From Litoditis marina (taxonomy: Eukaryota > Nematoda > Chromadorea > Rhabditida > Rhabditidae), in NCBI GenBank assembly GCA_964036275.1, contig OZ038437.1:8499804-8563803 (forward strand): a DNA stretch of 64,000 nt. Direction: 5' to 3'. The notes below the pieces were generated by a model. That model searched no databases. It was given only the letters and a program-made list of their open reading frames with translations, and had not been told where the DNA came from. The translations under genes and the position numbers were made by a program. This document shows, one piece after another, positions 53,091 through 64,000 of the stretch. The stretch's first letter is position 1. Every line of letters starts with the position of its first letter.

Positions 53091-54880
53091 TCTCACTATC
53101 GTTTTGGAGAGAACTGTTCAGGCATTCACTTAGAGTTGTTCAGACGCATTCGAGAGGTAAAGATTAGATATAAAAAAAGATTTCTAATAAAGTCCTTTTT
53201 CGTCCACTATATGTATGAAAACTGTTAATCTCTCCTTTCGGGTCTGTGTCCAACGGTAGGTAGCTGCTGACTCATGAGTTATGACCGGTCCGCATTGTTA
53301 AATGGATGGTGGAAATATCTATACCTTAGTCTGGAGTCATAAACTATTCAAACAACACGGAACAGTCCTCTGTCACTTTTCACCACGTAGTAACGACCGC
53401 GTTGCAATAAATATATTTGTGACATTGTGTTCTGCTAGACTGTTTGACTCGTTTATTGACAGGATCACGAAATTTTAATACAGCAACGTAGAGGTAGTTC
53501 ATATCCTGAGCCTGTATCCTAAGCCATCCCAGAAACGTCCTTTTCCGATCCAAGAAATAATTTTCTAAGGTTTTCTCTTGGCGTGTCATGCTCTCTTTGC
53601 GATGTTAAGTTGGATACAGACTATTTCATCAGCTTGCTGTATCCAGACTGTGCCCTGGTTCACAATCATCAAGTGACATATTTTGTTGCGCTCAAAATAA
53701 TGAGTTCGAAACAGAATGAAAACTTGCGCTCAAAAAGATAAGTTCAAACCAGAATGAAAATTGTTGATGGCTGCCGTTTGGTCCATTCTAGCATGATTGT
53801 TGATGCGCTGACAGAGAATAACCCGTCTAGTATCCATGTTATTTGAACGCTCAATAGAATTGACAAAGTGGCAACGGTAGAATTATGGCATTGTGAATTG
53901 AAAAAGTCAGTTTTGTTGACGTTAAGGTGTATAAGCAGTATCATGGTTCGTACTGTGTTGTTTCTCCCATTAAAATACTAAACACTAGGTTGGGTTAGTA
54001 CTGACTGAATTGCCTGAATACTTCCCAAATGTGTAAAGGAGGGATGTGTTTGCGTTTGCTCAGTCAGTGTTAAAAATGAGATATGGGCACGAAGAGGTGG
54101 ATGTTTGACATTCACATCTCCCGAGTTCTAAGACGGACCAACTCGGCTTGTTGCTGGGACGTTCATGATCCCAAATTTATTTCCAGCGCTCTGCGTCTAA
54201 ACGAAGTTTCAGGCTCGGCCATTCGCGCGAGGATTTTTCATATCAGCGGGAGCACCGAACTCCCAGATAAAACGTCTCTGGGTGCACGATGAATTCCGTG
54301 CCTTTTCGCTCCGTGTGTAACGTTATATTGTGTATTATAATTCCAAATTTTACCGGCGTGTACACTGACATTCCATTCGCTATTAGTTTGAATTCAATCA
54401 GCCAACCCACCTTCATATGAAACATTTTGTGAATAGGTTGTTAGAGTCCTCAGTCATAACGGGATATGGTTCTGTCATCTCGATGTTGTTGTAGACTTCT
54501 GTGTCTATGTTGGTTGTTTTTAATTTGTTCTTCATTATGCTTACCCTTGCATTGTAGTTATTAGTTGCAGTTCTCAGTCCTACTGTTTTTGGGCGACGTT
54601 GACTAATTCACGTAGACAGGACACTTTGTTTGTCGTTTCATTCTCATTTTTCTAAAAATGTATTTTATTGTTGTATTATACATCGTCAGTGTTTTGTTGG
54701 TGTGTTTTGGTAGTTTACAGCAGAAAAATGAACATCGGTCCTCCTGAGGTTAACGTTTGGATGCGGGACGAATGCATTTTTTTTTTCAAATCGTACCATT
54801 TTTCGTTTTGCGTACTGCGAAACTCATCAACAACATATTATCGAATCATATAGAATTCGAGAGAGAATATGGCAGATGGA
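53091..54880. other. Spacer between collagens C and D
   Basis: AT-rich DNA without supported exons; no repeat family of the window is recognised apart from short duplications such as TCAAAACAGAATGAAAA-like text near 53700-53760. Confidence 0.45.
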
Positions 54881-54926
54881 CAAAATGTTTATTTGTCTCA
54901 AACTACTTTTTCTACTGGAGCTCCGT

Positions 54927-56085
54927 TCAGTGCATGTAGCTGCGCATGGGGCAAGCACAGTAGGCGGCATCGGGTCCGGGCTTTCCGTCGGGTCCTCTCT
55001 GAAAATATATTTTCAATGTTGTCTTTTGTTTTATTACTATTGTATGAAGTGTTTGTGAACGTTGTGACTCGATGCCGATATAATGTGTAGATATAGTGTA
55101 GAGACGAACGGGTACAGTACAGTGCACTCAAGTATATTGTCTCTGCTTACCTGTCCGGGAGTTCCGTTCTTTCCGGGGTGTCCGGGTCCTCCGTTTCTGC
55201 CAGGGTATCCGGGACTTCCGGGCTTTCCGTCGGTTCCGGGAGCACCAGGCTGTCCGTCGGGTCCGGGAGGTCCACGAGGTCCGGGTCCTCCTTGTCTGCC
55301 GGGCTGTCCGGGTCTGTACTGGGTACCGGGCTCTCCGCGAGCTCCGGGAGGTCCCTGTCTTCCGGGGTTTCCTGGTCTGCCAGCATCTCCCTGAGGTCCA
55401 GCCTCTCCGGGAGATCCGGGGTTTCCGAGAGGTCCGCGAGGTCCGGAGCGTCCGGGTCCTCCAGCGGGTCCTTCCTGTCCGGGCTGTCCACGGGGACCAG
55501 GTCTGCCGGCGGGGCACTTGATGCAACCTCCGGGAATTTCGTGGGTAACGGCAAGAGCGACTCCGGCAACTCCTGGTCTTCCGTCGTCTCCGTTGGGTCC
55601 GGGCTCTCCGGCATCTCCCTTAGGTCCGGGAGGTCCGGGTGGTCCAGCGGGGCAACCCTGAGATCTGGGTCCGCAGTTGCACTGCTCGGGGTATCCGCTC
55701 TGTCTCTTCTTTCTTCCGAATAGGGTGGAGAAGTTGGGAGGAGCCTGCGAGTTACCGCTAGGGTTGGTGTGCTTGGCCATGATACGAGTCCATGTGTCAG
55801 CGGAGATCTCCTAAAAAAAGATAACACTATCTTGAAAGGTAAGAAAATCGCGGACACATTGAACATATTCAATCATACTTTGGGTGATACTTCTAAAAGG
55901 CTCCGAACAATATTCCGAATGATAGAAATAATTGAAAACTCAAAACTCACTCTGAACTCCACCATGGTGTCCTCGACCTCTTGTTGCATCTCGTTGATTT
56001 CCGATAGGAGGGATCCCATGGTGAACAGGGCCCCAGCCATGAAGACAAGGGTGGCCGCTGAGCCGATTACAATCATCTGACTCAT
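54927..56085 (-). CDS. Cuticle collagen D (three exons, 288 aa)
   Basis: Exons, in reading order: 56085-55951, 55810-55151 and 54998-54927 (TGA). Same architecture as A-C. Exon 1 starts MSQMIVIG like A. Exon 2 starts [14 protein letters not shown], half like A/B and half like C, and has NPSGNS where the others have NPTGNS. Exon 3 reads RGPDG like B but ends SYMH like C. Intron 2 nearly equals that of B. AATAAA (minus strand) at 54888-54893. The mixture of traits suggests gene conversion. Confidence 0.96.
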
Positions 56086-56117
56086 GATAGAATGATACCC
56101 AATGTACTTCCACCATT

Positions 56118-56210
56118 CCTTTTATACTGGAAAAGATGTGGAAAAAGGGTCACAGTTCTCTTTATTGTTCCACTATGCGCGGCGTTGTTACACACGTTCC
56201 AGCAAAGATT
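56118..56210 (-). promoter_or_regulatory. Collagen D promoter
   Basis: On the minus strand GTGGAACAATAAAGAGAACT, GTGACCCTTTTTCCAC and GTATAAAAGG, with the leader GAATGGTGGAAGTACATTGG identical to gene A. Confidence 0.8.
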
Positions 56211-56477
56211 GCAGACTTTTACCAGTAATTGTCACACTCAGCAGAGAATTGTTCGGAGCTCACAGAAAATAGCTTCGAGAGGCACCGATTTCTCGATTTT
56301 CACAGAAAACTACATGATACATTGAAAGCGAAAAAGATGTACTCTGGGGAAAATAGTTATTGTCTGTCACACGTTTGTGGACTTCTACAGTATTGATCTT
56401 AAAACTCTTACATCTTTGTGATAAACGCGAGCGCTCTAAAAACGGATAAAACAGGCCGCACCTCTCTCCTGTTTGCG

Positions 56478-56713
56478 TATACTCCGTTTCACCAATCGAT
56501 GACCTTCTACAGTAATCTTTCGAATATTCAATGGCATATATTTAACCAACGAACAGACTTTTAGATTCATAGTTTTTTACGCTTGTAGTAAACAGTGTAG
56601 AAAACGAAATCACGAAGTGTAAACTATTTACAATACCTACAAGATATGAAAAATTTACTTGAATGATTTGCAATCTCACTGTAGAGGGCTATTGTTGCGT
56701 GAAACAGACTATA
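56478..56713. mobile_element. TA-type MITE, copy 5
   Basis: TATACTCCGTTTCACCAATC at the left and GTGAAACAGACTATA at the right; closely matches the copy at 31378. Confidence 0.9.
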
Positions 56714-56782
56714 TATTAGTCCTCCTGCGTTACAGTTGCATTTTAACGACTATGACGAACATAGCCGTTTTATAGTTATACT

Positions 56783-57315
56783 TCAAACTTGTTCGATTGT
56801 ATTCATAAAACTCCTTAGTTTGAATACATTTTCTCGGCTGAAAACAAACCAACCGAAAGTTCAGTCCCGTTCTCGTCAAAACATTCTCAACTGAAGCTGC
56901 GGGGGCGAAACAATGTGCTTTGATTTTGAAGAGCGTCTGCCAAATGTCGGCCAAATTACGCCCTTTCTGGAGAATTCGGAAAGTTTAGAAAACCAAACTT
57001 TAAAAGCTGGAAGAAACAGAATGGTCATCCAATCCTGTGTCTCTTGTTTTGCGCACTGTTTCGGACGTGAAAGCAGAGAAATAGTATATGTTTGAGGGAG
57101 ACGCAGACTGTGATAAAACCGCCGGAATGTTTATGCATACGCTCTCCGGAAAAACGGGATGAATCACTATAGTCAAAACACGTAAATCGTGAAAATCCGT
57201 GTTTCTAACCTGCAATATCAACGTTGATCTCACCTGAGTCCGTACTCCGTCTTCACGTACTTCACGAACTCTGGATCCAAACCGCCGTCTTCTTGCCAAT
57301 GGGTCTCAGTGAAAA
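56783..57315 (-). CDS. Unidentified gene, last two exons
   Basis: Exon 57315-57234 joins exon 56837-56783 (TGA) in matching phase (2 to 1), giving the tail TETHWQEDGGLDPEFVKYVK, TEYGLSRENVFKLRSFMNTI, EQV. The first exon has balanced codons and clean TTTTAG acceptor and GTGAG donor; the second has a TTTTCAG acceptor. I do not recognise the family. Upstream exons should lie at higher coordinates, but only repeats and a CT tract are seen up to 58.7 kb, so the rest may be beyond them or the fragment may be a relic. Confidence 0.42.
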
Positions 57316-57525
57316 CTAAAAGGCAATTGTGAAATGCAGCTCAATGTCATGCGTTACTGTCAAATTCAGCCGTATATGTTTACATCAGAATCAAACGCGT
57401 TTTAAAATAGGTGGAAAACACGTATAACAGCTCTCGAGCTAGAATGTGCAGTGGAACGAAAGGAATGCCATTTCTACTCATTTTTTGTCACAGATGATCA
57501 GTAAGCGTTTTGAGTACGTATGCTG

Positions 57526-57673
57526 GAATATCCCGGCACCTTCATCACATCCTGCGTCTCATCAAACTCACGCTATTTCTCTGCACTTACATCCCGCCGG
57601 AATAGCCACCTCGCCAAATAGTGTGCAAAACGAGTTACGCAGGATGCAATAACACTGTCGGAAAGTTCTCGCA
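57526..57673. mobile_element. CGTATGC-ended MITE, copy 3 (worn)
   Basis: Left ACGTATGCTGGAATATCCC and CATCCTGCGTCTCATCAAAC match the copies at 8831 and 15232. The right end is degraded and abuts the next element. Confidence 0.75.
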
Positions 57674-57912
57674 TATAGTTCGCACATTTCCCAACTGGAC
57701 TTGGGCAGCTTGCCAAGGAAATTTCAAGGCAGTTTTTGAACCTGTTGAAGTACTTCAAAACAATAGAAATTCATGTGAAGGGGTTTTCCCGTTTGTTATA
57801 ATTCGTATTCAAGGAAACTTTCTGTAAAATACATGTTTTCTATAAATACCAATCTTCCAGAGTTTTTGGCACGCTGCCAATGAGTCCAGTTTGGGAAATG
57901 TGAGCACTGTAC
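57674..57912. mobile_element. CACATTTCCCAACTGG-ended element, copy 2
   Basis: TATAGTTCGCACATTTCCCA at the left, GGGAAATGTGAGCACTGTA at the right; it reads as the reverse of 33865-34100. Confidence 0.85.
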
Positions 57913-58054
57913 ATACGCTGAGAGGAGAGACTGGGATGACTGTATCTGGGTTGTAGATTGTTCCATTTGGCCATCAAGTATTGAGGTACGCACCAAACAC
58001 GAGACGATCAAACTAAGAACACAAGAGGCCTTCTCTAACTATCTCCAACTCGCG

Positions 58055-58117
58055 CTTTCTCTCTCTCTCTCTCCCTCCCTCCCCCTCTCTCTCTCTCTCT
58101 CTCTGGTTCTCACTCTT

Positions 58118-58205
<88 letters not shown>

Positions 58206-58640
58206 TCTCACTCTTGGTCTCTTCCTCTCTCGAATTCTCTCTGGTAGGTTTTTCTTGCTTTCTTTCTTGCTTGTCTCCCTATGATCCCCCATCTCTCATT
58301 GACATCTCTCTTTTCCGTGTTTTCATTTTTCTCACTTTCTTTCTCTCTACCCCTCTCCTCTCTCTCTATACGTGCTCTCCCCATCCTCTCCTCGCTCTCT
58401 CCCTATGTCTCTCTGCTAGTTTCTTCCTGCTCTCTCTCTCTCACTATTTTTCAGCTCTATCTCACTCTCTTACTCTTCTCACGCTCTCTCACTCTCTTTT
58501 ACTCCTTTCCTCTTCCTTCCCTCTCTATCTCTTCTTATTCGCTCTTTCTCCATCCCTCTCTCTCTCCCCCGTTTCTCTCTCTCTCAATTCTCTCGTTCTC
58601 TACGCCTCTCTCTCTCTCTCTCCTCTCTCCCTCCCTCTCT
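58055..58640. repeat. (CT)n microsatellite and pyrimidine-rich tract
   Basis: Nearly pure CT from 58118 to 58201 inside a CT-rich region about 600 bp long. GGTTCTCACTCTTGGTCTCT occurs on both sides of the pure run (58104 and 58202). The long plus-strand open frame here is compositional. Confidence 0.92.
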
Positions 58641-58689
58641 CATCCCCCACCGCTCTCCACAGTGTGCAACACAATCCACCCATATAGCT

Positions 58690-58880
58690 GCCCCCTCTCT
58701 CCTAGGTGGTCAGCGTCCAGACAGTCAGGTGCCGGCATCAGCAGCAGGCGGGGCCAGAGACGCAGGGGCCGCAGCCGAATTATTGGAAATCATTGGCCGC
58801 GCTCTTTCTCTCTCCTTCCCTCTCCCCCTCGGTGTAGAGCATCAGCAACTGGTCCCACTCTTCTCCGCTCGTCCTCTCGC
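58690..58880 (+). promoter_or_regulatory. GC-rich putative promoter/5' region
   Basis: A GC-rich block, with GCAGGCGGGGCCAGAGACGC and GGGGCCGCAGCCG, leading to an ATG followed by a strong donor. It resembles the block before the Headcase gene. The minus strand is also open in places, so orientation is inferred. Confidence 0.4.
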
Positions 58881-61800
58881 ATGACCATCCCCCTGGGCAA
58901 GGTGAGCTGCACCATCTCCTTTGATGGTAGAATGGTCCACCGGCGCGGCGCCTTTAAAGGCTGTTTCGGCCCCAAACCGTCGCTTTTGAGGAGCAAAACT
59001 AAGGCAACTGGTCCCCACCAACCTAAAAACGCTAATTCTTTCCGCGGTACTTAGAAAAACCATTTCGTTAAAAGGTTGCCAAAATTAATTTGTATGCGCA
59101 ACTTCACAAAAGTATAGCATTTATTTTTTATAGGTGTATTTTAGGGAAATAAAACACGTTGATTTATGTGGATAGAACTTGTGTTAGAATTGCAACCATC
59201 TGATGAGAAGTTCGACAGTTTTTACAGAAGTTTTCCTTGTGATTTGGTTACTGTAATTTGGTACTGTATCAGTGACCTATAAATGATAAGAAAAGACTGG
59301 TTGGCGCTAAGAACAGGAGATAAGAGTTACAGTACTTTTTTCTAATCGGTGAAAATGAAACTACTGTTTGTTGAATTAAACTACACAACTATAGAGGATG
59401 TTATTTGTTATTTACTCATTCTTATTCGCTTCAGAGTTCCATAATTATCATGGTATGTTTCGGAGAAATTGAGCAGTTGCTCTAAGCTTATTCGTTTTTT
59501 CCTTATTTTTATCTCTATTGAATCTTAAATACGAAACATTAATGATCACAATTTCCTGTAACTTATCATCGAAACCTCCAGATTTTATATTGACTCCATT
59601 CTCTGGCGCTCTCAAGTTTTGATTAATTTATGCGCTCTCTTGTTGCATAACTGTTTTCATGATAGAATAGTTTTTTTTTATTCTATTAATTTCTGTTTCC
59701 AAAAAATTTCTATCAGTATTTACTTATAGTTTTCCAACTTCTCTCACCAATAGAAGTCTATAAAATAACCTTTCTTGTGCTTTGAAATATCGTATCTCTT
59801 TCTCCTTCATAGTTCCCAGTAACTTCGATATATTTTCGGATCAATAACCAATTATTATTATTATTATTGATTGTCTGTTTACTATTACCATTACTATAAG
59901 AATACTATCTTTCTATATAAATTCATTTTATTATTTTATTCGGTCTCCCCAAAGTGTCGTCTCTCTAGCTGGTTTAATCGATTAGCACAGCCGCCGCCCG
60001 GGCTAGATGAGCTGACACACGGTGTCCATAACTTTTGCTGTGTATTTTTATCGCAACCTCGAAAACTAATCATGTTCAACAGTTAATAACTGGAGTGAAA
60101 CAAATTTCGAAGACTCCGCAGTTTTTTCTTGTTTCTCACGTTTTTGAAATGGCAATCACGTTTTGAGCTGCTCTTTGTTGGTTTTCCAAAATTTAACATA
60201 AAATGAAAAAAAAACTTCTAGAAAGAGCTTTTCAACTTTTTCCAAACCAAAATTCACTTGAATCATGGTTCTTTTTAAAATTTTGCGACAAAAGAGTGAA
60301 AATATTCATTTTCTCACTTTTCTGGAATTGGAAAATGTGATGTTTCTATGAATCTGCTTGACTGCTTGTGTTACAGTTTGTTCGTGAAGTTTGAATTTTT
60401 GATTGGCAAATTTTATTTAATTTAATTATTCTCTTAAGTTTAATTAGATGCTGATGATTCATAAAGCTGATTATTGAATTACGTCCAATTACTAAGGAAG
60501 ACTGAGTAAGTGACGTTGACCTTTTAAGATACTGTAAAAAACGGATTTTTAACTGTTGTTACTTGTTTATTCTTTTTTCGAAATTTGATAATGTGCATGG
60601 AGAAAACCCTTCAATTATAACTTGAAAAAACTCGAAATGAATTACTTTAATGTGGCCCTTATTTTTCTGCTGTTTTGCTTTTGTTCCTAAGTTTCTTCTC
60701 CCTGAAGATTTGATTTCCTAGTTCAATACAAAATCTCCTTCCACGTGCTTTTTTATTATTCTATCCATTATTAGAAGTAAAATACAGCGATCCAGTGAAA
60801 CTGTTTTCCTCCAACTTACAACTGAAAATATCGGCGTAACTCAGGACAAATCCTTTTAGACGCACTCTCATTTTTTAACATTTCATGATCTTTCCCTCGA
60901 AACGAATTGACGAATTTTGAAGCTCTATCTCAACATTAAGCCCTTCGAATTGGTGCACTCTCGAAGCCTATCTAAAACTGAAAAAATCTGTTTTCACCTG
61001 TTTCATTACTAAACAACTATTTATATTGATACTAATTATCAAAATATATCATGTCGTAGTTTCAAATTTGTGAATATTTCTGTATTTTCTCCTTTTTCGT
61101 GAAAACAGAAAAAGTGTGCATTCAGCAATGGGCCCGGTGCAGCCTCTGGCTTGGATCGATTTTAACCTATTTTGATACTCCCCTCTGGTTATTTTCGGAT
61201 GACTACCGGCTTTAAAGGAAAGAAAAAAGAAAAAGAGCGGGGAGCAATACTATATGAAAGAATATATACTAATATTATCTTAATATCGTATAAAGTTTTA
61301 GAAAAGCACAGATTATTATCGTATTCACCCTTGAGAGCAAGCTCTAGTTATTCCTAATGAGAGTTTGGCAGCTTGCCAATAAAGTTTTCAGGCAGTTTTA
61401 CTATGTCGCAGATTTTTCGTATAGGAATGCTGATATTATAGGTTCCTTGTTACAGATTGTAAAAAAAATTCTGGAAAAGTTCGGTTTTCTCTAAGAAACA
61501 TTCAACCGAGGTTTCATTGACAAAAAGTCAGATTTACATTCACCTAAACTGTGTACACCGAGAATGACTATATATGTATAGTTCGTTTCACCAATCGATG
61601 TCCTTCTACAGTAATCTGTCACATGTTTAGAAGGCTTTTTCTAATCAATAAATCATTATTTTGGTTTCAAACTTTCAGTGTTTGTAGTAGCATAGATAGA
61701 AAACACAATAGCGAAAATTGAAGTCATTCCAAAAACATCAAACTACGAAACGTTGATCTAGGAGTTCTCGAAGATTACTGTAGAGGGTTATGAGTGCGTG

Positions 61801-63714
61801 GAACAGACTATATCTATGTCTTCTTTGTATTTCTCACGTCTAATAGTGTAATATAAATTCAATTGCGATATCTGTACATCCACGCACGCTCGGGAATTTA
61901 TAATTTCAATACTTTTCGTAGAGTTCGGGGAGAAAATACAGAAAACTCCAGCAAGGAAAAACACAAGCTGTCTATTTGGGGTCAATTTGTTACGTTTGCT
62001 AACTCGAAAAATCTTTCCCAAACTTTTTTGCATTTGCCGCGTTGGACTATTTTCAATCCAAACGGATACCATTTTTGAGTCTTGACAGTTGAGGCAATAA
62101 AAAATGTAAAGAAATTAAAATGTAACTTCTCTGATTTGCAATGTTTCTTGATCATTTTTAGCTAATTCAATTGTTTTATTTAAGTAAATTCTGCCCTTTA
62201 ACCAGAATTTTGTAAATAAGCCGAAGTTCATATAATTATAAAATACTCTTGAGGATGATTTAATGAGTAGTTGCTAATTTAACTACCGAAACTACTTTTA
62301 AAAACTAGAATTTTGTTTTAATGCTCTTTGAACACACTTGTTCATATTTGTTACCCTTTTCGGAAAATCGGTACGAGAAACTATCTTCTTGCTCTAAAAG
62401 AATCTAATTCTTTCATAACTTCGTTTCTCAGAGCGAAAGACTAATACTGACTATTTGAACACCGAAATATTTCCTCTTCCACTTTTTCCTTCTCATTATG
62501 ACGAGAAAAGCGAAAGATTCCTTTTCCACTTTCTCGTCTCTCAGAGAATCCTGCCATATTGTATAAAGATCAAATCTCGAGAAATAAAGCCCCAAAATAT
62601 TGTCTTTTCCACGCTTTTTCCAAAAAAATATGATTTATTATAAGTAAAATTCGAAAACCATTTTTTTACGTTTTCTCCTCTCCAAGTACCTATCCTCCCT
62701 TTTATTTGTACAGTAGCTGGCGCAATATCAGCCGCGCGATCAAAGAGACACCCACGCGTATTCAACAACACTCTCATAGTCAAACTGAGAGCTATGACGG
62801 TGGATTCGATATCGTACCCAATTTCGGCAAGCCTTTTTTGAAGTTCCCTTGGAGGGTAACCAAAAAAACCGGTCAGGCTACAGAAAACTTGGTAACCCAA
62901 GGAGTTTGCCAAGAAGGACGGAGTACTGTAACTATGTCCCCCGAAAAGGCTCTATATGGCACATGCAAAAGTTATGGCCTTCGACAGAATGATCAAACTC
63001 GAGCATAAAACATAGTCCGAGTCTCAGCTATGACGTCTTTTATACCGTGGCTTGAAATCTCAGTTACAGTATACGGGTTAGTGTAGATGCGACTTTGACT
63101 ATACGAACGGGATAAGGTGACTTGGAACCTGACTTAGAATATTCAACTTTACTCATAGTCCGAGTCTCGGCTATGACGTACTGTAGATCAAGATTCGAGT
63201 CGACTCGGGCGTATACGCATAGTCTAATCGCTGGAAGGAAGGTAATCAAACCAGACACTATTGGGGTGGACTAATTGACCAGCCTTTCATGTGAAGTTGT
63301 TCTACCTGGACGTGTTCGAAGTCGACAACAAAACTAGGTGTCTAGAAGGGGAATCGAACCTGACCCTGTTGGGGTGGTAGCCTAACTCGTTACCATCTCG
63401 GCCATCCACTCATTCTAATTATTTCCAGCTGGAAGGAGCTTCACTAAAAAGTATACCAATACTAGTAATTCATGTTGCAAAGCTGGTCGATAATACAATA
63501 AAACTGTCTAGTAGGGGAATCGAACCTGACAACATTAATGCGGCAGTCCACCTCTCTATTCACTTGATCACCTCTTTACTTAATATATTTCCAGCTGGAC
63601 GTGTTGAGTCGTCGAATTCTGGAAGGGGCTCCTCTGAAGACTCACAAATACTTCCGAGTCGCCGTTCCGCATGCTTTGACAGGGACTACCCTGGTCGCCC
63701 TGGTCGGCGAGAAG
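58881..63714 (+). CDS. Putative 5' end of an unidentified gene running off the window
   Basis: A tentative first exon, 58881-58901 (MTIPLGK, donor AAG|GTGAGC), joins in phase 0 to exon 63595-63714 (acceptor TTTCCAG, donor AAG|GTAAAA). That exon encodes LDVLSRRILEGAPLKTHKYF then RVAVPHALTGTTLVALVGEK. It has good codon balance and no stops; I do not recognise it. The 4.7 kb intron is AT-rich DNA with a TA-type MITE and tRNA-like repeats. Support for the second exon is better (about 0.6) than for the first (about 0.35). Two broken copies of the second exon's start lie just upstream of it. Confidence 0.38.
58990..62700. other. AT-rich interval, probably intron
   Basis: No exon can be supported. 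One TA-type MITE (61577-61812) and a partial CACATTTCCC-type element near 61360-61410 are seen; the rest is AT-rich with homopolymer runs. Confidence 0.45.
61577..61812. mobile_element. TA-type MITE, copy 6
   Basis: TATAGTTCGTTTCACCAATC at the left, GTGGAACAGACTATA at the right, with CTGTAGAGGGTTATGAGTGC in the right arm. Confidence 0.9.
63008..63190. repeat. Repeat pair ATAGTCCGAGTCTC..GCTATGACGT
   Basis: ATAGTCCGAGTCTCAGCTATGACGT-type text occurs at about 63012 and again at about 63155 in the same orientation, with ATAGTC-rich DNA between. Nature unknown. Confidence 0.65.
63338..63412 (-). pseudogene. tRNA-like sequence, copy 1
   Basis: The minus strand carries box A TGGCCGAGATGG and box B GGTTCGATTCC about 40 nt apart, followed by CCCTTCTAGACACC. 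The acceptor and T stems do not pair, so it is a tRNA-derived relic. Confidence 0.6.
63432..63456 (+). pseudogene. Broken copy of the start of exon 63595
   Basis: TTTCCAGCTGGAAGGAGCTTC repeats the acceptor and first codons of the exon with an internal deletion (compare CTGGACGTG...CTGGAAGGGGCTCC). Another piece, CTGGACGTGTTCGAAGTCG, lies at 63306. Confidence 0.65.
63505..63576 (-). pseudogene. tRNA-like sequence, copy 2
   Basis: Box B GGTTCGATTCC and the downstream CCCCTACTAGACA match copy 1; box A has decayed. The two copies are part of a diverged tandem duplication with the exon-start relics. Confidence 0.6.
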
Positions 63715-64000
63715 GTAAAAATCGATACTATTCAATCAATATTATCTCATCTGTTTCGCACTCATTTCGGAATGAACACCGACTATAAAACTGATTGTAC
63801 TTTTTCTCTAATCGCGTCCAGTCTGAAGCGTTTCGGTTTTTCAGTAGGGTTTTTTTCTGAAGCAAACCCATATGTATCCTGCTTTGTTTGTAGTTCGATT
63901 CCGCGGCTTTCTTTTCGGTTGAAATTCGTAGACCAGCTGGCATGTGCGCGTATCACCATCAAACTACAATGATATTTTGTCGCTCCTTAGTTTTTTCGAG

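Noticed and set aside
58712..58850. Open stretch VVSVQTVRCRHQQQAGPE as a further C-terminal Headcase exon
   Set aside because: It fits in phase, but it is 22 kb away across the collagen cluster, and the Headcase exon at 36861 reads directly to a stop ten residues after the last Cys block, as in known family members.
62706..63008. 100-codon open frame starting near 62706
   Set aside because: The opposite strand is equally open (123 codons) and the region adjoins inverted-repeat DNA. No recognisable motif or splice context.

Overview
The window looks like nematode nuclear DNA, most likely a rhabditid close to Caenorhabditis. It is eukaryotic: genes are split by introns with strong TTTTCAG-type acceptors, four genes encode small cuticle collagens of the nematode type (signal anchor, furin-like RKKR site, Gly-X-Y blocks framed by paired cysteines), and one gene has its ATG directly after a TTCCAG acceptor, as expected for a trans-spliced message. 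All genes were rebuilt exon by exon from splice signals and codon phase; no alignment could be run.

Layout. 1-5.7 kb (+): 3' end of a RhoGAP-like gene of the OCRL/INPP5B kind, entering from the left. 7.5-14.6 kb (+): a complete nine-exon BSD-domain (BSDC1-like) gene. 18.4-37.0 kb (+): a Headcase/HECA-family gene, with a GC-rich promoter, a probable tiny first exon, a 12.7 kb first intron full of repeats, and nine clustered exons. 39.6-43.5 kb (-): three short, apparently secreted or extracellular genes or fragments: a PAN-like protein, a cysteine-rich possibly stanniocalcin-like protein, and a degraded fibronectin-III-like gene. 45.1-56.2 kb: four 288-residue cuticle collagens, two on + (A, B) facing two on - (C, D), sharing one promoter block. 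56.8-57.3 kb (-): the last two exons of an unidentified gene. 58.7-63.7 kb (+): a GC-rich putative promoter and first exon joined by phase to an exon near the right edge.

Between the genes the DNA is mostly repeats. Families seen several times: a TTAA-flanked palindromic MITE (7 copies); a TA-type MITE of about 236 bp (6 copies); a CGTATGC-ended MITE (3); a CACATTTCCCAACTGG-ended element (2); a repeat of 100-150 bp (about 6); and a striking group of large foldback elements sharing ends GGCCAATTC / GAATTCRCC but with arms built from different iterated short words (GGTTACC, GGTTAACC, GGTTGC, CGGTTC). Two of these have perfect 9-bp target-site duplications, so they are or were mobile.

The most unusual features are these word-iterated foldback elements, a perfect 100-bp tandem array that begins inside a 5' splice site of the Headcase gene, partial exon copies lying next to their parent exons in several genes, and the mosaic ancestry of the four collagens, which points to gene conversion between inverted copies.
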